Source: Diadema setosum (lineage: Eukaryota > Echinodermata > Echinoidea > Diadematoida > Diadematidae). From it: DNA of 64,000 bases. Each line of letters starts with the position of its first letter. The stretch's first letter is position 1. The notes below the pieces were generated by a model. It was not told the DNA's origin, searched no databases, and worked only from the letters and a program-made list of their open reading frames with translations. Below, piece after piece: positions 61,201-64,000 of this stretch. The DNA is taken from contig CM067064.1 of the NCBI GenBank assembly GCA_033980235.1, forward strand, positions 27,591,781 to 27,655,780, read 5' to 3'. The position numbers and the translations under genes were made by a program.

Positions 61201-62671
61201 AACCTTGTATTAGGTATAGAATTGTACAGTTCACAACATTTAGTTTGGATTTGCTTTTTTTCTTAGGACAAAGAAATGAGGGGGGGGGGGGCAACGAGTA
61301 TAATGGCAATACAGCTCTCAGTAATGTAATCCTGATTCATTAAAAGTGACATATTGCAAGCACAAGTCCAATCACATTATCAAAGCCTCCCTTACATCCA
61401 AAATAAATAAATTTAAGATGCTCTTGTGGTGAAACAAGTACAATGTATGGTTTGGTTGGGGCTACCAAGTTTTTGGAAGAATTAATTCTACTGGAAACAC
61501 AGCAAAGTATGGGCTGGAGGATTAGCTATCCAATCAAAGATAATTTGCCATCTTGTAAATAACAATAACAATTACGGCCTCTGTCGTACCATCCTTGAGA
61601 AGACAATTCAGAATTGCCCTCTTAACTGGAATGTTCTTTTCTTCTTTTTGTACTCAGAAGCATCCTAACCTCTGGCGTTTCAAAACCCACTATCTAAGCA
61701 TGTTCACAAATGCCTTTTGGGTCGCGTTTCTTGAGCTGGTGAATTGATCGACTCTGTCATGAGTCGATTAGGAGGCCTTGTCACTGTGCAGCTCCATTGC
61801 GCAATTGTATTGAGATTTGTAGTTGGCAGTGGCTGTCGTGGGCAGGTCCGAGCTATAAAGCATGTTTCAAAATGACTTTGCATTTATCAACTCTACAGGA
61901 ACGTATTTCAGGCTCAAATGCATTTGTGATCACACATTTTTTTTTTTGCCGTTTCAGAAACATATTTCTAACCCCATAATCAAACAGCTTTCAGTTTATC
62001 AACTGCCCCAAACTCCCTGAAAGTTATTTGGACACCTCAATTCTGTACCAGAAGTGAGTTGATAAAGAAGCGCACCCTCCGTCTTTGCCATCCTTTCTCC
62101 CTCAACAATTCACTCTACCCTCTCTGCTCTACCATTGGATAATATTCTGTGTCCATCCCTGACAAAAAAGCCTTGGTGTAGTCATAGCAACGGATCTCAC
62201 AGGGGACTTGGATACTGACCTGCATGAGCATGACTTCCTCCCAGATGATCTGCCTCATCTTCATGTCCTCCTCCACCTCCTTGGCCACGTAGCACCAGTG
62301 AGGGCTCACTTCAAAACAGCAGACGAGGTCTCCATACTCCATGAAACTGAGGATGTATTTGGACAGGTGTACGGGCAGGCGTCGGATAAAGTCCACATGC
62401 TGTCGCACTCCCGACAGGGCGCTGTCCGCTGCGGCCATGATGCGAAGGGTCGGGTCCAGCGAGTGGACGCTTGAACCCGAGGACACTTCGCTCAAGGTGT
62501 CCTCTGATTCGTCCTCGACTACCACATGGTCTGGCTCGAGGTAGTCACCCTCCCCAAAGGGACTGATTGGGTGGGAGTAGACGCTGGATGCAGCTCGGAG
62601 GAGGTTGGTCTCCGGATGCTTGTGGGACTGGAAGGAGAATTCGGTGTCCACCAGTGATTCATTCTCATAGT
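50539..62671 (-). CDS. FBXW10: FBXW10 orthologue: F-box/WD40 protein (8 exons visible, N-terminus missing)
   Basis: Minus-strand exons 62671-62220, 60853-60618, 59650-59447, 58161-58040, 57450-57302, 56700-56513, 53333-53175 and 52282-50539 join with GT-AG sites and matching phases into 1083 codons plus stop. An F-box (LPVHLSKYILSFMEYGDL...) lies about 95-130 residues into the visible part. It is followed by YCGAYNVMVLSD, a hallmark of FBXW10, then seven WD-type blades (WDIASG, VWNFESG, VWSIKD, VWSALG, RIWNMLTG among them) and the 'RVLRGNSRSDP' segment matching human 'KVLKANGRGDP'. F-box/WD40 proteins bind SKP1 in SCF ubiquitin ligases and hold substrate on the propeller; human FBXW10 (about 1050 aa) has few known substrates. 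The first visible exon opens in phase 1, so at least one upstream coding exon is missing. Confidence 0.92.
52700..52886. mobile_element. Pogo-like MITE copy 3
   Basis: CAGTGCACTCCTGTTATAAT to CGTTATAACGGGAGTCCACTG, TA at 52698-52699 and 52887-52888, 187 bp. Same inner landmarks as copies 1 and 4 ('atgaagtaaaaattcggg', 'aagaaaactgc'). FBXW10 intron between the last two exons. Confidence 0.85.
53175..53333 (-). CDS. FBXW10: FBXW10 exon: WD blade 6
   Basis: Acceptor TCCCTTACAG|AGCCGT and donor GAGAGAG|GTATGG, 159 bp, phase 2 to 2. It contains LVTGCEDGKLRIWNMLTGDC and the conserved NSRSDPIVAI segment. Confidence 0.93.
53365..53843 (+). pseudogene. SWIM-zinc-finger protein exon, antisense in an FBXW10 intron
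   Basis: A plus-strand frame is open from 53365 and protein-like from about 53450: LARVGCSFSDPTKLAGFTFN, GLFDVFNYLI, KSFEDYRLF, then LNKPTYQTWVVMNKSTGKIN and AYCECQGG. The last part is the start of a SWIM zinc finger (CxC then, after a spacer, CxH). The exon ends at a good donor (GGGAGG|GTAGGT), just where such proteins continue to the CxH half. I recognise it as the N-terminal part of a multi-copy invertebrate SWIM-domain family, often linked to mobile elements. There is no in-frame ATG before the similarity, and I find no second exon with the CxH half before 56500. It is probably a 5' fragment; a working gene with distant exons is possible. Confidence 0.55.
54915..56198. mobile_element. TIR-like element with TGACCTTTGACC repeats and GACGGAC tract
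   Basis: Two repeat series lie between CTCGCCCA (54915-54922) and TGGGCGAG (56191-56198). The first has ~150-bp units with 'tgtgacctttgaccttgtg' and 'ccaagtttggtcacaaacgg'. The second (about 55500-56080) has ~160-bp units with 'gataagagagtcttgcaagt' and 'caccataacatgaaggtacc'. A GACGGACGACGG tract (56089-56155) sits just inside the right end. The inverted terminus is only 8 bp, so the borders are approximate. FBXW10 intron between blades 5 and 6. Confidence 0.6.
56513..56700 (-). CDS. FBXW10: FBXW10 exon: WD blade 5
   Basis: Acceptor ACCTCTACAG|GTGCTG and donor CACCCAAA|GTGAGG, 188 bp, phase 0 to 2. It has an inserted loop (SPKHLNRFGLPNPNT) absent from a minimal blade, then WHIISGSMDGYALVWSALG. 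Confidence 0.92.
57085..57176. mobile_element. Short ~92-bp inverted-repeat element, copy B
   Basis: TTAACCCATTGAGGACAGGC to GTCCTCAATGGGTTAA. Inverted orientation relative to 7381-7473. FBXW10 intron. Confidence 0.7.
57302..57450 (-). CDS. FBXW10: FBXW10 exon: WD blades 3-4
   Basis: Acceptor TTCTTGACAG|TGTGGA and donor CTTCTCAAG|GTTAGC, 149 bp, phase 1 to 0. It contains VWNFESGKCKRTFKH and SGCEEGKVKVWSIKD. Confidence 0.93.
58040..58161 (-). CDS. FBXW10: FBXW10 exon: WD blade 2-3 junction
   Basis: Acceptor TACTTCCGTAG|GTGCTG and donor GTCAAAG|GTGAGA, 122 bp, phase 2 to 1. It reads RCWDIASGRPMKHFHGHMGT then DTLVSGSKDNQVK. Confidence 0.93.
58697..59083. mobile_element. ~390-bp foldback element family, copy 4
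   Basis: Left 'actgtacagtactggttgagg' and right 'cctcgaccagaactgtacac' are inverted; TA at 58695-58696 and 59084-59085. The most intact copy together with copy 1. FBXW10 intron between blade exons. Confidence 0.8.
59447..59650 (-). CDS. FBXW10: FBXW10 exon: WD blades 1-2
   Basis: Acceptor TCTTCCTTTAG|GCAAGA and donor AGTATCAG|GTAGGT, 204 bp, phase 2 to 2. Blades: VVHYNFGQLVAIGSFDRHVR and GHAGSIKSLYINEARGFVIS. Confidence 0.93.
60292..60476. mobile_element. Pogo-like MITE copy 4
   Basis: CAGCACACTCTTGTTATAAC to TTTTAACGGGAGTCCACTG, TA at 60290-60291 and 60477-60478, 185 bp. Lies 140 bp downstream of the FBXW10 donor at 60617, in the intron. Confidence 0.85.
60618..60853 (-). CDS. FBXW10: FBXW10 exon: pre-propeller linker
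   Basis: Acceptor CATATTTAAG|GGCTCC and donor GACCA|GTAAGAG, 236 bp, phase 0 to 2. It ends with EERNIYCGAYNVMVLSD, close to the human FBXW10 sequence at the entry to the propeller. Confidence 0.9.
62220..62671 (-). CDS. FBXW10: FBXW10 F-box exon
   Basis: Acceptor TTATCTTGCAG|ACTATG opens in phase 1; donor CATGCAG|GTCAGT closes in phase 0. An acidic/Ser-rich leader (VVVEDESEDTLSEVSSGSS) precedes the F-box at about 62250-62378. Confidence 0.92.
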
Positions 62672-64000
62672 CTGCAAGATAAAGTTTCAGATGAGAACAG
62701 GGTCATACAATGTTAGAGCTAAACGGTCAAATTATGATCATTGTTGTTACAATGATTGATAAATCTCACTAGAGTGAGCTCACTTCATGCTTCATAGCAT
62801 GACATCACTTGTGGGATTTAGACAGGGAGCATGAAATCATCAACCAACACACTGACATACAGAATTTTGATGTGGTTGGATTTTACATCATGTTTACTTT
62901 AAAGAGGCAGCCTGACTGAAAAGCTCTCCCGTGGAATTGAGATGACTGAATGTGTGTGGTGTTGATTCAAGTGACTAAGTTAATGATTGATACATTGCTA
63001 TTAAAAGTATTTTGAGCATCAAGATATGGTGTGGTAAGTTTGTTCTAAGAAAGAACAACATCATTATCATTTTTATAAGAACTTCTCATCAGCTGTATGT
63101 GTCTGCACACAGTTATACAATTGAGACAAATGTAATATGTTGTTGCAAGTGTCACTAAGAAATTGTTGTCTGTTTTGCGTTTTCTTTTTGAAGAAACAAT
63201 GTGTGTATGTATAAAGTTTTAATCACAATTGCTGCCATGATTTCACCAAACTCTCATTCTTTGTCTCATACATGTACCATCAAAGTGTGTCTGTAAATTT
63301 GTACAATGCTCAAAAAAAGTTCATTTACAGTGCATGCCTCTGAACTTACGTTGGGTTGAATTCAAAACTATGCAAAATCATTACATGTCATCTCTAAGTC
63401 TGATTTTATCTAAATACAACACATAGAAAGGGATATTTCCTTTGTTTACACTTTAAACTGGCACAATTAGATTTGGAGGGAGATGAGAGAGGGGACAAGA
63501 AAGCGGAATAGAAGAGATCTATAGATATGATAAAACAATGAAAAAGATGGGTAAAGTACATGTAGATATCATCTTCAGTCGTTTAATTCCAACAATCAGG
63601 GGGAGGGGGGGTAGGGAGAGGGGGAGAGGTAGGGGGAGAGGGAGAGCACAGTAAATGGTCCTTTCATACCCATTACATCTGCTCAATACCCACGGTGTTA
63701 CACACACCATTTGCAAACTGTACACAGCCATTGTTCAATGGATACATCTCATGTATCAGTGCAAGTTACCCTGGGCAAATACACATTGGGGGACGGGCAA
63801 ACATGGAACTGGAATGCCCCTGCAACTCTCTCCACGGAATGATGCTAATGGACAGGGGATTAGGCCCCCTTTGTTTTCCATTGACACCTCGCCACAGCAT
63901 TCTAATCCCTTATCAAACTCTGCTGATCCCTTTCCAAATCGGAGAAGTAGCCATTTCATTGTGCTCTCCAAAACATGTTACACTCTGTCAAGCTGGGCTA
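62672..64000. other. FBXW10 intron / upstream region, no assured exon
   Basis: The FBXW10 F-box exon opens in phase 1, so an upstream exon must exist. The only candidate here is the minus-strand frame 63971-63756, whose end (GCCCAGG|GTAACT) gives the right phase, but its protein has no resemblance that I can recognise. A G-rich purine tract lies at about 63600-63645. Confidence 0.4.

Overview
The window is animal nuclear DNA: AT-rich, with small protein exons separated by long introns, GT-AG splice sites, many simple-sequence runs and a dense load of short inverted-repeat elements. Gene content and the style of the repeats suggest a marine invertebrate deuterostome, most likely an echinoderm such as a sea urchin. 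The species call is inference.

Three host genes can be assembled exon by exon with matching splice phases. (1) An LRRC14/LRRC14B-like leucine-rich-repeat protein of the PRAME-related family lies on the minus strand at 7723-11584 (5 coding exons, about 530 aa). (2) A TMEM130 orthologue, a type I membrane protein with a PKD domain, lies on the plus strand at 16304-34603 (7 coding exons, 472 aa). (3) The F-box/WD40 protein FBXW10 lies on the minus strand at 50539-62671 (8 coding exons visible, 1083 aa plus an N-terminus outside the visible exons). LRRC14 and TMEM130 are head to head across about 4.7 kb. TMEM130 and FBXW10 are tail to tail across about 16 kb in which I see no convincing coding exon. 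Two of the three (FBXW10 through its F-box, and LRRC14 by family) are candidate ubiquitin-ligase substrate receptors, but nothing in the sequence shows that the three genes work together.

The rest is largely mobile or repeat DNA: a 5'-truncated LINE with reverse transcriptase remnants (18.07-19.28 kb), a tRNA-Ala-derived SINE (21.4-21.77 kb), four copies of a ~390-bp foldback family, four copies of a TA-flanked pogo-like MITE, a TTA-flanked Harbinger-like foldback element, two copies of a ~92-bp element, and four elements that share a 'CTCCGCC/GGCGGAG-like terminus plus GGAC-type tract' layout. Three of these four are packed with TGACCTTTGACC repeats that equal DR1 nuclear-receptor sites on the other strand. 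A plus-strand exon of a SWIM-zinc-finger protein lies antisense inside an FBXW10 intron, and a 63-bp perfect palindrome lies about 70 bp upstream of TMEM130 exon 4.

Unassigned stretches: 1-7722, 11.6-16.3 kb, 34.6-50.5 kb and 62.7-64 kb contain no gene I can support beyond the repeats listed.
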